From the NCBI RefSeq assembly GCF_947497915.1, contig NZ_CANMIJ010000001.1:473501-537500 (forward strand): 64,000 nucleotides of DNA. Direction: 5' to 3'. Position numbers and translations under genes: made by a program. The stretch is from an uncultured Erythrobacter sp. Its GTDB lineage: Bacteria; Pseudomonadota; Alphaproteobacteria; Sphingomonadales; Sphingomonadaceae. Below are positions 49,420 to 58,615 of this stretch, piece after piece (position 1 is the stretch's first letter; every line of letters begins with the position of its first letter). The notes beneath the pieces are model-generated. The model had not been told where the DNA came from. It did no database searches and saw only the letters and a program-made list of their open reading frames with translations.

Positions 49420-51204
49420 ATGAGCATCAATATCGGACCAGCAGCGACTGACGATCTGCGCCCACGCATTACCGTAATCGGTGTCGGCGGGGCGGGCGGC
49501 AACGCCATCGCCAATATGATTGAATCCGAAATCGAAGGCGTTGAGTTCGTGGTTGCTAACACCGACGCACAAGCGCTTAGCAGCAGCCCTGCCGAAAAGC
49601 GGATCCAGATCGGCCCGGATATCACCGGCGGTCTTGGCGCAGGCGCGCGTCCCGAAGTGGGTAAAGCAGCAGCCGAAGAAACTGTGACGGAGATCGAAGA
49701 AGCGCTGGAAGGCGTGAACATGGTCTTCATCGCAGCCGGGATGGGCGGCGGCACCGGCACCGGTGCAGCGCCCGTTATCGCCGAAGCCGCTCGCCGCAAA
49801 GGCGTGCTGACAGTTGGCGTCGTGACCAAGCCGTTCCTGTTCGAAGGCACACGCCGGATGCGCGCAGCCGAGGCTGGCATCGCAGAGCTTCAGCAATGCG
49901 TTGACACTCTGATCGTCATTCCGAACCAGAACCTGTTCTTGATAGCGAAAGCCGAAACGACTTTCAAAGAAGCGTTCCAGCTCGCCGATGAAGTCTTGCA
50001 GCAAGGCGTTCGTTCCATCACCGATCTGATGGTGATGCCGGGCCTTATCAACCTCGATTTTGCCGATGTTCGCTCTGTGATGAGTGAAATGGGCAAAGCG
50101 ATGATGGGTACAGGCGAGGGCGAGGGTGAGACCCGCGCGCTCGACGCTGCTGAACAAGCCATCGCGAACCCGCTTCTCGACGGTGTCAGCATGCAAGGTG
50201 CCAAAGGCGTGATCATCTCGATCATCGGCGGCGAAGACATGAAACTGCTCGAAGTGGATGAGGCAGCGAACCACATTCGCGAACTCGTCGATGAAGACGC
50301 CAACATCATTTGGGGCAGCGCATTCAACCCTGACCTCGACGGCAAGATCCGCGTATCTGTCGTCGCAACCGGTATTGAGCCGGGCGCGGCCGGACATGCC
50401 GAGCATTCGACGCCAGTATCGTTGTCGAGCTCACGCGCGCCGAAGCGACCTGTTCTCGAATTGCCGGGCGAAGACGAGATAACCGAAGAGCCTGCAGCTG
50501 AAGAAGCGCATGAAGAAGAGCCGCTGACTTTGACTGCGCCGGAACTGCCAACGTTCGACGCCGAACCAGAAGCAGAGCCGGAATTTGAGCCTGAGCTTGA
50601 GGCAGAAGAGCCAGAAGAGGCCGCTGGTGAAGCCGAACCGTTCGATCTGAGCGGCATGCAAGCTGGCGACGATATGGGCGTGACCGAAGAAGGTGATGAT
50701 GTTGACGGTATCGTCGATCCGCTTGCCGGATTGCGCGATGTCGAAGAAGAACCGTATGATCTTTCAACTGCTGAAGACGCAGAACTCGTCGAACCGGCTG
50801 ACGATAGCCATTACGGTGCTGACGAGACAGACGGATTTGGCAGCGGTTCGGATGAGCAGACGCTCGATCTGACCGATGATCAATCGGACGCGGGCGAAGC
50901 TGACGGCAACGAAGACATTCTTGCCGATGCAGACCGTCTTGCTGAAGAGAATAAACCTGTCGAGGCACGAGGCAGCGGGAGCCGCCGTCGCGGAATTCTT
51001 GGCAGCGGCGCTGATGAGGCGGGCGATGGCAGCGAAGAGCCTTCGCAGCCTGCGAGCGGCGCAAGCGGTGGAAGCACATTGTTTGAGCGCATGGCGAACC
51101 TGTCGCGCAGCGGCTCTGACGACAAAGAAGATGATGAGGATGGCGATGACGATGCTCCCGCACTCAGCATTCCGCGTTTCCTTGGACGCCAGAACAACCA
51201 ATAA
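49420..51204 (+). CDS. ftsZ: cell division GTPase FtsZ with long acidic linker
   Basis: Tubulin-like GTPase that forms the Z ring. GTPase core (residues about 1-325) with the [10 protein letters not shown] opening, the GTP loop [12 protein letters not shown] and the [18 protein letters not shown] end. A linker of about 240 residues then follows, extremely rich in Glu, Asp and Ala/Pro. The conserved C-terminal peptide [11 protein letters not shown], the site for FtsA and other partners, is at the very end. At 594 residues it is far larger than E. coli (383) or Caulobacter (508). Good ribosome site GAGGAAG. The upstream gap holds the DnaA box and probably its own promoter. Confidence 0.98.
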   Translation: MSINIGPAATDDLRPRITVIGVGGAGGNAIANMIESEIEGVEFVVANTDAQALSSSPAEKRIQIGPDITGGLGAGARPEVGKAAAEETVTEIEEALEGVNMVFIAAGMGGGTGTGAAPVIAEAARRKGVLTVGVVTKPFLFEGTRRMRAAEAGIAELQQCVDTLIVIPNQNLFLIAKAETTFKEAFQLADEVLQQGVRSITDLMVMPGLINLDFADVRSVMSEMGKAMMGTGEGEGETRALDAAEQAIANPLLDGVSMQGAKGVIISIIGGEDMKLLEVDEAANHIRELVDEDANIIWGSAFNPDLDGKIRVSVVATGIEPGAAGHAEHSTPVSLSSSRAPKRPVLELPGEDEITEEPAAEEAHEEEPLTLTAPELPTFDAEPEAEPEFEPELEAEEPEEAAGEAEPFDLSGMQAGDDMGVTEEGDDVDGIVDPLAGLRDVEEEPYDLSTAEDAELVEPADDSHYGADETDGFGSGSDEQTLDLTDDQSDAGEADGNEDILADADRLAEENKPVEARGSGSRRRGILGSGADEAGDGSEEPSQPASGASGGSTLFERMANLSRSGSDDKEDDEDGDDDAPALSIPRFLGRQNNQ

Positions 51205-51212
51205 AGGTGATA

Positions 51213-51244
51213 CGCGGCAGCAGGATTTATCTCCCGCTGCCGCG
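51213..51244. terminator. stem-loop after ftsZ
   Basis: CGCGGCAGC (51213-51221) pairs perfectly with GCTGCCGCG (51236-51244) across a 14-base loop, right after the ftsZ stop. It lacks a T-run, so it is either a weak or Rho-assisted terminator or an mRNA stabilising hairpin. Confidence 0.5.
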
Positions 51245-51327
51245 CACTTATTCAGTGCGGGGGTCGCTTTGCCTTGAACGCAAGCCCGTTCGCCCCGCGT
51301 TCACCACATGAGGGCTATTCGCAGGCC

Positions 51328-52779
51328 ATGTTTCGACTAGCTGACAATGCGATGATGCTTATTCTTTCAAAAACACTGCCCGCAATTACGCTCTCTCTCG
51401 CCATCGGGGCTGTCGCCGCGACCGCGCCTGCCTCTGCCCAAGGCTCGACTTCCCGCGAAATTGTTCAGGCGCTCCCTTCGAAAGACGTGCAGCGCCTTAA
51501 CCGCGCGCTATTGCGCCTGGCCAAGCGGCCCGAGAATGTCGGTGCTTTGATCGAGGCAGCGCAGGCTTCATCCAATGTCGGCGACCTTGATGCGGCGATG
51601 GGCTTTTATCGCCGGGCGGACGACCTTTCGCCCAACAATGCCGAAGTGAAGCTTGGCATGGCCGAAGTGTACCTCAAATCTGGGCGCCCCGTCGATGCAT
51701 TACCGCTATTCAATGCTGCGCAAAGCGCTGGGGCTGACGCCAAGGACTTGCTGAGTGACCGTGCGCTTGCTTTCGATATGGTAGGTGACAATGCGAGCGC
51801 GCAAGCGGCGCATCTGCGCGCCGTATCGCTCAATCCGAAAGACAATGAAACAAAGCGCAGGCTCGCGATCAGTTACGCGGTGTCTGGAAACCGCGCTGGA
51901 TTTGAAGACATCCTGCGGCCTATGCTCGACCGCCGCGACTTCGCGTCATTCCGCACCCGCGCGTTCGGCCTCGCGATAATGGGTGAGCAAGACCGTGCTT
52001 CCGCCATCGTCGACGCCGTCATGCCGCGCGATCTGGCTGGACGGATTAACCCCTATCTCGCCTTTATGCCGCGCCTGACGAAATCTCAGCAAGCGGCGGC
52101 TGCCAATCTTGGTATATTCCCGCAAGCCGCCGATATTGGCCGAGATGATCCGGCGATCGCTGCATATACCGGCGGTGCGACATCCAGCGATGCTGTCACT
52201 GCGAGCAGAGCAGGGAGCCGTTTGGAGCCAGCCGGAGAGCCGCTTGGCACCCGCGCGGCGAGCGTAGCCGAAACGGCTCAGGCGGATCAAAAGCCCGGTT
52301 TCGATTTGGCCCGTGTTACGACCGAAGAGGTCAATGCACCAGCAACTCCAGCACCCAAATCTGCAAGCGTTGCCGATGCTTTCGCGGATTTTGGCGGTGG
52401 AGCCTTGCCTCAAACCACGACAGTCGGAGACGCCGTCGATCTTGCCGCGATCGAAGTCCCGCGTGAGAGCCAGCCTGAACCAAAGGCGGGAACGCCGAAA
52501 GAGCCACAACATCCGAGCCGAATTTGGGTTCAACTTGCCACAGGGCGAGATGTCTCAGCACTCAAGTTTGATTGGCGGCGATTCAGCCGCAAGGCGCCCG
52601 GCGTGCTGGACGACTTTGCCCCGCATGTGACGCCATGGGGTCAAGCAAACCGCTTGCTAGCAGGCCCAGTTAGCTCACGCGGTGAAGCGCGAGACCTTAT
52701 GAATGCGCTGAAAGAGAAGGGGATCGACACGTTCCGCTTCACCAGCCCAGAAGGCACTGAAATTAAAGAGTTAAAGTAA
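51328..52779 (+). CDS. exported TPR and SPOR-domain protein
   Basis: Probably periplasmic and septal: the signal-type segment LPAITLSLAIGAVAATAPASAQG is followed by TPR-like helical repeats (about residues 60-230), a Pro/Ala-rich linker and a C-terminal SPOR domain (RIWVQLATGRDVSALKFDW ... VSSRGEARDLMNAL), which binds denuded septal glycan. Placed after the dcw cluster it fits a division accessory. The tracked start is 51274 (TTG); I prefer ATG at 51328. No specific name can be given. Confidence 0.85.
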   Translation: MFRLADNAMMLILSKTLPAITLSLAIGAVAATAPASAQGSTSREIVQALPSKDVQRLNRALLRLAKRPENVGALIEAAQASSNVGDLDAAMGFYRRADDLSPNNAEVKLGMAEVYLKSGRPVDALPLFNAAQSAGADAKDLLSDRALAFDMVGDNASAQAAHLRAVSLNPKDNETKRRLAISYAVSGNRAGFEDILRPMLDRRDFASFRTRAFGLAIMGEQDRASAIVDAVMPRDLAGRINPYLAFMPRLTKSQQAAAANLGIFPQAADIGRDDPAIAAYTGGATSSDAVTASRAGSRLEPAGEPLGTRAASVAETAQADQKPGFDLARVTTEEVNAPATPAPKSASVADAFADFGGGALPQTTTVGDAVDLAAIEVPRESQPEPKAGTPKEPQHPSRIWVQLATGRDVSALKFDWRRFSRKAPGVLDDFAPHVTPWGQANRLLAGPVSSRGEARDLMNALKEKGIDTFRFTSPEGTEIKELK

Positions 52780-52923
52780 CTCTTTCATCTCATCCCCGCC
52801 TTTCTGTGCACAAGGTTTGAACAGCGCAAATCGGTTCTCCCCAGCCGCCCGCTATCTGCGGATTGCCAATCGATGGGCAGTGCAGGCATCTCTGCAGTCA
52901 ATGTTACAGATTGCCCCAATTCA

Positions 52924-53430
52924 ATGAGACCGCAGGCGCAAGAAATTGCCGCGCAAGATGATGCCGCTCCGGTCGATATGCTCTCCGCCTTGTTTGAGGC
53001 ACGCGGGTGGAGCTGTGAGGTCATGTCGGATGACGAGATGAGCGGAGAGGTTCAGGGGAGCTGGGCCAAGTATAAGCTTAATGCCATCTGGCGTCCGCAG
53101 GACAATGTCCTCCAATTTTTATGCCTGCCAGACATTCGAGTGTCGGACGAAAAGAAGCAGCGCGCTCATGAGCTCCTAACGCTTATCAACGAGCAGATGT
53201 GGCTGGGCCATTTCGATATTTGGTCGAACGGTGATGTGCTGCTGTATCGACACGGAGCAATGCTGGGCGATGATGGCATGTTGAGCCTGACGCAGGCGCA
53301 GTCTCTGGTCGAAAACGCGATCGACGAATGTGACCGTTTTTATCCCGCGTTCCAGTTTGTGCTTTGGGGTGACAAGACCCCGCGTGAGGCTTTGGATGCG
53401 GCAATGGTTGACGCGGCGGGTGAAGCATAA
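52924..53430 (+). CDS. YbjN domain-containing protein
   Basis: The 168-residue protein from the preferred ATG shows the type III secretion chaperone-like YbjN fold: DMLSALFEARGWSCE, QFLCLPDIRVS, NEQMWLGHFDIWSNGDVLLYRHGAM and FYPAFQFVLWGDKTP. Alphaproteobacterial members are often encoded beside proC, as here. Role unclear. The tracked start (52873) would add 17 residues that look unlike relatives. Confidence 0.85.
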   Translation: MRPQAQEIAAQDDAAPVDMLSALFEARGWSCEVMSDDEMSGEVQGSWAKYKLNAIWRPQDNVLQFLCLPDIRVSDEKKQRAHELLTLINEQMWLGHFDIWSNGDVLLYRHGAMLGDDGMLSLTQAQSLVENAIDECDRFYPAFQFVLWGDKTPREALDAAMVDAAGEA

Positions 53431-53473
53431 CCATTTGGGGTGCATGAACGCATCAACGTAAGGGTGGTTTGCG

Positions 53474-54286
53474 ATGTCTGGTATCAAACAACTTCTCATC
53501 ATCGGCTACGGCAATATGAGCGGTGCAATGCTCGCAGGGTGGCTGGCCGCAGGCGAGCCGCCAGAGCGTTTCGCGATCCTCAACCGGACATTGAAACCTG
53601 GGCCAGAGGGTGTGGCGGTTTACCGCGATATTGACGAAGCGGTGCATGCTGGTTCGCATGATGCGGTGATGCTAGGCTTTAAGCCTCAACAGCTCGGCGA
53701 TGTTGCGCCGGATTTGCAGGGGCTAACGGGCAAAGGTGTGGGGGTTTACTCGTTGCTAGCGGGGCTATCACTGGCTCAATTGAAACACGCGTTTCCAGAC
53801 GCTGATGCGCATGTTCGGGTCATGCCGAACCTAGCATCACGGATCAACAGATCGCCGATCATCCTGCTAGAAGACGGCTTGAGCGCCGATTTGCATGGTG
53901 AAGTGTCGGATTTCTTCGATACTCTGGGCACTGCTGTCTGGCTTAATGCGGAGGACAGATTCGATCTCGCCACGGCTCTCGCCGGTTCTGGGCCCGGCTT
54001 TGTGTACCGATTTATTGACGCGCTGGCCGGAGCAGCGAGTGAACTTGGCCTTGAAAAGGATCAGGCGCAGGCTTTAGCAGCCTCGATGGTGGACGGGGCA
54101 TCTTCGCTGGCTGCGGGTGAGACAATCTCACCCGGAGAGCTCGCAAACAGGGTCGCCAGTCCCGGCGGAATGACGCGAGAGGGCATGAATGTGCTTGATG
54201 CGGATCAGGCTTTGCAGAAGCTTTTGGTGGAGACATTGCGGGCGACCGCGGCACGCGGAGCGGAATTGTCAGCCGGAAACGGTTAA
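53474..54286 (+). CDS. proC: pyrroline-5-carboxylate reductase
   Basis: NAD(P)H-dependent last step of proline synthesis. Rossmann opening IIGYGNMSGAMLAGWLAAG, FKPQQLGDVAP, RVMPNLASRINRS, the GSGPGFVYRFIDAL helix and the C-terminal RVASPGGMTREGM are typical. 270 residues. proB (glutamate kinase) is 6 kb downstream on the same strand, proA is not in the window. Confidence 0.96.
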   Translation: MSGIKQLLIIGYGNMSGAMLAGWLAAGEPPERFAILNRTLKPGPEGVAVYRDIDEAVHAGSHDAVMLGFKPQQLGDVAPDLQGLTGKGVGVYSLLAGLSLAQLKHAFPDADAHVRVMPNLASRINRSPIILLEDGLSADLHGEVSDFFDTLGTAVWLNAEDRFDLATALAGSGPGFVYRFIDALAGAASELGLEKDQAQALAASMVDGASSLAAGETISPGELANRVASPGGMTREGMNVLDADQALQKLLVETLRATAARGAELSAGNG

Positions 54287-54397
54287 TCGCTGTCAACATC
54301 CTGGTTCCGGTTTTGCTTGAAATTCACCTGTAAAACACCGATATTGTTCGGGACAGGCGCGTATTGTCGCGCCGCATTTGGAGACAAGGGATCCATT

Positions 54398-55147
54398 ATG
54401 TCTGATTGGAATGACACACAGCGCACCGGCTTTGGCTCGGTGCCGCGCGCCGGCGGCGATGTCGATGGCGTTACTTACGATCAGGGCCTGCGTAAGCATA
54501 TGCTCTCGATCTACAACTATATGTCCTCTGGCGTTCTATGGACAGGCATCGTTGCGATCCTGTTTTCGTGGGGCGGCATGGAATCGCCTGCGGCATCGCT
54601 CGCGATCAATGGCGGTATCATGCTTTGGATTGTTAAACTTGCACCGCTCGCCTTTATTCTTGCGATGACCTTTGGCCTTCATAAAATGAGCCAAACGACG
54701 CTTCAGATCGTATTCTGGGCCTTCGCGACCGTTATGGGCCTTTCGATGTCGACGATTTTCCTCGTTTACACGGGCGAATCAATTGCCGTGACGTTCTTCG
54801 CAACTGCTGGCGCTTTCGCTGGTCTGTCGCTGTTCGGTTACACGACCAAGAAAGACATGTCCGGCATGGGCAGCTTCCTGATTATGGGCGTAGTTGGCTT
54901 GATTATCGCGATGGTCATCAACTGGTTCCTGCAGTCTGAAACGATGGCATTCGTAATCAGCGGGATTGGTGTACTGATTTTCGCTGCGCTGACGGCTTAC
55001 GATACGCAGCGTCTGAAGAACGAATATCAGTATGTGCGCGGCACCGAATTTGCCGGCAAAGCGGTGATCATGGGCGCAACCAGCCTGTACCTCGACTTTG
55101 TGAACATGTTCATGTTCCTGCTCCAGTTCCTCGGCAGCCGCGAGTAA
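54398..55147 (+). CDS. Bax inhibitor-1/YbhL family membrane protein
   Basis: Inner-membrane protein of the TMBIM/YccA family, related to calcium-leak and stress proteins. 249 residues from the preferred ATG with seven transmembrane helices; the family's terminal FAALTAYDTQRLK and the acidic-pair context are present. The tracked ORF starts 27 codons upstream in a stretch without coding features. Followed by two strong hairpins. Confidence 0.93.
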   Translation: MSDWNDTQRTGFGSVPRAGGDVDGVTYDQGLRKHMLSIYNYMSSGVLWTGIVAILFSWGGMESPAASLAINGGIMLWIVKLAPLAFILAMTFGLHKMSQTTLQIVFWAFATVMGLSMSTIFLVYTGESIAVTFFATAGAFAGLSLFGYTTKKDMSGMGSFLIMGVVGLIIAMVINWFLQSETMAFVISGIGVLIFAALTAYDTQRLKNEYQYVRGTEFAGKAVIMGATSLYLDFVNMFMFLLQFLGSRE

Positions 55148-55162
55148 TCGCTGCGCTGACCT

Positions 55163-55186
55163 GATCGGAAGTACGCTTTTCCGATC
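55163..55186 (+). terminator. hairpin after the Bax-inhibitor gene
   Basis: GATCGGAA - GTACGCTT - TTCCGATC is a perfect eight-base stem with an eight-base loop, beginning 16 bases past the stop. It has no T-run and may work together with the next hairpin. Confidence 0.5.
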
Positions 55187-55204
55187 AAACTGGTGAAATC
55201 TACG

Positions 55205-55243
55205 ATGCCCGGAGCCTTTGATTAGGCTTCGGGCATTTGCTTT
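55205..55243 (+). terminator. rho-independent terminator
   Basis: ATGCCCGGAGCC and GGCTTCGGGCAT form a twelve-base stem with one G-T wobble and an eight-base loop, followed by TTTGCTTTG. It terminates the Bax-inhibitor transcript. Confidence 0.8.
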
Positions 55244-55332
55244 GTCAGCCCAGCGGGTTATCGCTCTTCACTTCATACACGAGCAAGGCGCGTTCCGGCA
55301 TGACGGATCGAGGTCATTGAGAGAGAGTCGGC

Positions 55333-56280
55333 ATGAGCAAAGTGGATGCAGGCGGCAGAAAGCCCGCTGGATTGAAAATTACCACGTTAACGGTGGCAAT
55401 CGGGATGCTGGCAGCCTGTGCGACACCGCCTCCGCCCCCGCCGCCGCCTCCACCTCCGCCGCCGCCTCCACCGGCAGCAGAGATCATTCCGTTCCGGCCA
55501 CTGCCGCCGGGCGGCGCTTCCTATGTGATGCGCATTCCGGGCAAAGATGTTCTTGGCCGCCGTCAAACCGTCAATCGCGGGATCACCGATGACGAAAAGG
55601 TGTGGCATTTCCGCTCGGCATGGAACGTGGCTGCGCTCAATTGCACGGCTGCCCGATATCAGCCGGTACTGGATGCCTACAGCGTTTACATCAAAGATCA
55701 CGCTCGCTCGCTCAAACGGGTGAATGACCGTATCGATCGCAAATATCGCAGCGAAATGGGCGCACGCCGCGCGGGCATTATCGAACGCGAAGGCAAAATG
55801 ACCAGCGTGTACAATTTCTTTGCGCTGCCGCCTGCGCGAAGCAATTTCTGCACCGCCGCGCTTGATATCTCAAACCGCGCTTTGGCTGCACCGCCGACAG
55901 ATGCAGTGGCATTTGCGATGGAGAATTTCAGATTGCTCCAGCAGCCGTTCCTGACTTTCTTTGATGAATACGATCAGTATCGCAGAGATTCCGCGCGTTG
56001 GGATGCGAAATATGGTGCCCAATACGGGCCATCGCAGCCCGGCTGGGTCGCTGTGCAAGACGCCAAGGCCCGCGGCGTTGTGATCCCGACCGTTGGCGAA
56101 GATCCTGCGGCGACAACCACTACTCCGACGCAAACAGCGGGTACAGTGGTCGACGAGGTCACTGGCGCAGAAGTGCCAGTGGTTCCCGTGCAAGACGGTT
56201 TCATATCACAGCCTGTGGTTGAACCAATTCCGACCGGCGGGGAGGAAGAGCCTGCGCCGGCACCGCGCGGCTTGCGATAA
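55333..56280 (+). CDS. polyproline lipoprotein, function unknown
   Basis: 315 residues with a lipoprotein-type signal (TLTVAIGMLAAC). Immediately after the lipid cysteine comes AT and 16 consecutive prolines, then a globular region (residues about 55-240, VMRIPGKDVLGRRQTVNRGI and the charged SLKRVNDRIDRKYRSEMG helix) and a Pro/Glu/Thr-rich tail. The proline run would act as a stiff stalk off the membrane and needs EF-P to be translated. No known family recognised; the region between the stalk and the tail may be new. Confidence 0.75.
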   Translation: MSKVDAGGRKPAGLKITTLTVAIGMLAACATPPPPPPPPPPPPPPPPAAEIIPFRPLPPGGASYVMRIPGKDVLGRRQTVNRGITDDEKVWHFRSAWNVAALNCTAARYQPVLDAYSVYIKDHARSLKRVNDRIDRKYRSEMGARRAGIIEREGKMTSVYNFFALPPARSNFCTAALDISNRALAAPPTDAVAFAMENFRLLQQPFLTFFDEYDQYRRDSARWDAKYGAQYGPSQPGWVAVQDAKARGVVIPTVGEDPAATTTTPTQTAGTVVDEVTGAEVPVVPVQDGFISQPVVEPIPTGGEEEPAPAPRGLR

Positions 56281-56308
56281 CGTCAATTCGCGCCTAATCC
56301 GGCGCAAT

Positions 56309-56470
56309 CACTTCGGTAACGGGAATGCGGTGTAACTCCGCAGCTGTCCCTGCAACTGTAAGCGGTGAGCGATTGTTTCGTGCGGCGTCTGAAAAAGGCG
56401 CTGCAGCCACTGAGGAAACCCCTTGGGAAGGTGAGAAACAGACGCGCTGATCCGTGAGCCAGGAGACCGA
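56309..56470 (+). promoter_or_regulatory. cobalamin (B12) riboswitch
   Basis: The B12-box core GGGAATGCGGTG, followed by CTGTCCCTGCAACTGTAAGCGGTGAG, then GCCACTG, GGGAAGG and GTGAGCCAGGAGACC, is the order and sequence of the adenosylcobalamin riboswitch. It lies 135 bases before btuB and would switch off receptor synthesis when B12 is plentiful. Confidence 0.96.
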
Positions 56471-56604
56471 CCGGAGCGTGTCGCTTGTAGCCTGGTTCAG
56501 GGATTGATCCGGCGCGAAAAACTTTCGTTTCGAGCGACGATAGCTGGCCGTGCGGGCATTTTCCGTGCGGTCAATTGTGTTGCTCATTCGGAAGGGATCC
56601 GAGA

Positions 56605-58560
56605 ATGAAGACTATACTATACCTTGGCGCTGCGACCGCAGCGCTTGGCACGAGCGCGCCAATATCGGCTCAGGACGCAGCAGATGATGCCGTGGCCAGC
56701 GCCAATGATCAGCAAGCTGTTGACGACATGCCTTCAGAATTACTGGTTGTCGCCAGCCGCGCTGAGAACCTCGATTTGAGCCGCTACACGGGCTCTATCT
56801 TGCGACTTTCGCGTGAGCAGCTGGAACAGCGCCAGACCCGCGATATCGCCGATATTCTGCGCGATGTGCCCGGCGTCGCCGTTAGCAGTGTCGCGGGCCA
56901 GACGCAGATCAGACTGCGCGGGTCGGAGGCGAACCATGTTCTCATCCTTGTTGACGGTATCGAGGTCTCCGATCCGTTTGCGGGCGAATTCGATCTTGGC
57001 ACTTTGCAGGCAGAGGTCGGTGCAAGCGTTGACGTTTTGCGCGGGCCGCAATCCGCGCTTTATGGAGCGGACGCAATCGGAGGCGTTGTGGCGTATCAAA
57101 GCGCCAGCGGTGCAGAACTGAACGGTCTTGGCGGACGGGTTGAGGCTGGCACCAATGACACCCTTAACGGCTCAGTCCGCTTTGGCATCGGCGATTACAA
57201 CGCCGATCTGGCAGTGAATGCGACAGTTGTCAGCACGGATGGTGAACCCAATGCGAGAGACGGGACGCGCGATCTGGGCCGCAATAGTTACACATTGTCT
57301 GGCAAGGGCTCAGTCCGCCTAACGGAAACATTGCAAGCCCGCGCTGCCGCGCGCTTCATTCGTACAGAGGGCGATTTCAACAATTCCGACTTTGACGACA
57401 CTCAGCCAACATTCGGCCTGATTATCGACACGCCGGAAACCCGATTTGAAAACGAAGCGATCTATGCGCTCGCGGGTGTAAAGCTCGACACATTCAATGG
57501 CGCATGGACGCATGACTTTTCGGCCCAGCTGGCTGATATCAAACGCGATACGTTCGGAGCGTTTGGCCGCAGCGGCGGAAGCGAAGGCGAGCGATTGAAG
57601 GCCTCGTATGTGAGCGCGGCCGAGATCAACAGCGGCAATGCGACTCACTTCATCACCTTCGCAGCCGATTGGGAGCAAGAGCAGTTCCGAAACAACGACC
57701 CGTTCGGCACCGCTTTTGCCGGAACACGCGAGATCGAGAATATCGGCTTGGTTGGAGAATACCGGTTTGAAGGCGGGGATTTCGACCTTTCCGCAGCTCT
57801 GCGTCACGACATCAATGATCGCTTCTCCGATGAAACAACATTCCGGGTTGGCGCGGGCTACAACGTCGCGGATGGCACTCGGTTAAGAGTAAGCGCAGGG
57901 TCGGGCATAAAGAACCCCGGCTTTTTCGAGCTGTTCGGTTTCTTCGATGGCCAGTTCATCGGCAATGCCGACCTCCAGCCAGAAAAGTCGACCGGCTGGG
58001 AAGTTGGGATCGACCAGAGTATCGCCAACGGGAAAGCGAGCGTTTCGCTGACGTATTTCGACAGCACGCTGGAAAACGAGATTTTCACGACATTCCCAGC
58101 GCCGACTTTCGTTGCAACACCGGCCAATCGCCAAACAGACAGCAAACGGCGCGGGGTTGAGGTGTCGGCAAATGCGGTGCTTGGCAGCGGTTTCTCGATC
58201 GATGCGGCCTACAGCTACCTTGATGCGAAAGAAGACGGCATCGAAGAAGTCCGCCGCCCCGATCACATTGCCAGTGCGGCGCTAAACTGGACTGCGAGCG
58301 ATGATGGAGCCTCCGCTACGCTGGTGATCCGGCACAATGGCGAGACCGAAGATCTTGCCTTTACCGATCCCAGTTTCATACCGGTTCGTGAAACACTGGA
58401 TGACTTCACACTCGTCAATCTGTCTGGCGAAGTGCGTCTAACCGAGGGCGTGAACCTGTTTGGCCGCGTCGAAAACTTGCTTGATCAAACTTACGAGCAA
58501 GTGTTCAGCTTTGTTTCGCCGGGTCGCACAGCAACCGCAGGAATCCGCGCGAGGTTCTAA
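56605..58560 (+). CDS. btuB: TonB-dependent cobalamin receptor BtuB
   Basis: Outer-membrane receptor for vitamin B12 uptake, powered by TonB. Signal peptide, then a TonB-box-like SELLVVASR, the plug domain (LRDVPGVAVSSVAGQTQIRLRGSEANHVLILVDG) and a 22-strand barrel ending in the aromatic terminus RARF. 651 residues from the preferred ATG (behind GAAGGGATCC). The riboswitch directly upstream is strong evidence that cobalamin is the ligand. No btuCDF or cob genes are near. Confidence 0.93.
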   Translation: MKTILYLGAATAALGTSAPISAQDAADDAVASANDQQAVDDMPSELLVVASRAENLDLSRYTGSILRLSREQLEQRQTRDIADILRDVPGVAVSSVAGQTQIRLRGSEANHVLILVDGIEVSDPFAGEFDLGTLQAEVGASVDVLRGPQSALYGADAIGGVVAYQSASGAELNGLGGRVEAGTNDTLNGSVRFGIGDYNADLAVNATVVSTDGEPNARDGTRDLGRNSYTLSGKGSVRLTETLQARAAARFIRTEGDFNNSDFDDTQPTFGLIIDTPETRFENEAIYALAGVKLDTFNGAWTHDFSAQLADIKRDTFGAFGRSGGSEGERLKASYVSAAEINSGNATHFITFAADWEQEQFRNNDPFGTAFAGTREIENIGLVGEYRFEGGDFDLSAALRHDINDRFSDETTFRVGAGYNVADGTRLRVSAGSGIKNPGFFELFGFFDGQFIGNADLQPEKSTGWEVGIDQSIANGKASVSLTYFDSTLENEIFTTFPAPTFVATPANRQTDSKRRGVEVSANAVLGSGFSIDAAYSYLDAKEDGIEEVRRPDHIASAALNWTASDDGASATLVIRHNGETEDLAFTDPSFIPVRETLDDFTLVNLSGEVRLTEGVNLFGRVENLLDQTYEQVFSFVSPGRTATAGIRARF

Positions 58561-58574
58561 TCTTCTCGCAATTC

Positions 58575-58615
58575 ATCGAGGAAATGCATAGGTGCGTCCC
58601 ATGCATTTCCTCGAT
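58575..58615 (+). promoter_or_regulatory. 15-bp perfect inverted repeat over the obgE start codon
   Basis: ATCGAGGAAATGCAT (58575-58589) and ATGCATTTCCTCGAT (58601-58615) are exact reverse complements around an 11-base loop. The right arm is the first five codons of obgE, and the loop carries the apparent Shine-Dalgarno AGGTG. In mRNA the start codon would be base-paired, so this could be a translation switch for obgE. No T-run follows, so a simple terminator for btuB is less likely. Confidence 0.75.

Noticed and set aside
55387-55701. Antisense ORF opposite the polyproline lipoprotein
   Set aside because: Arg-rich translation of the complementary strand of the proline codons; no independent evidence.
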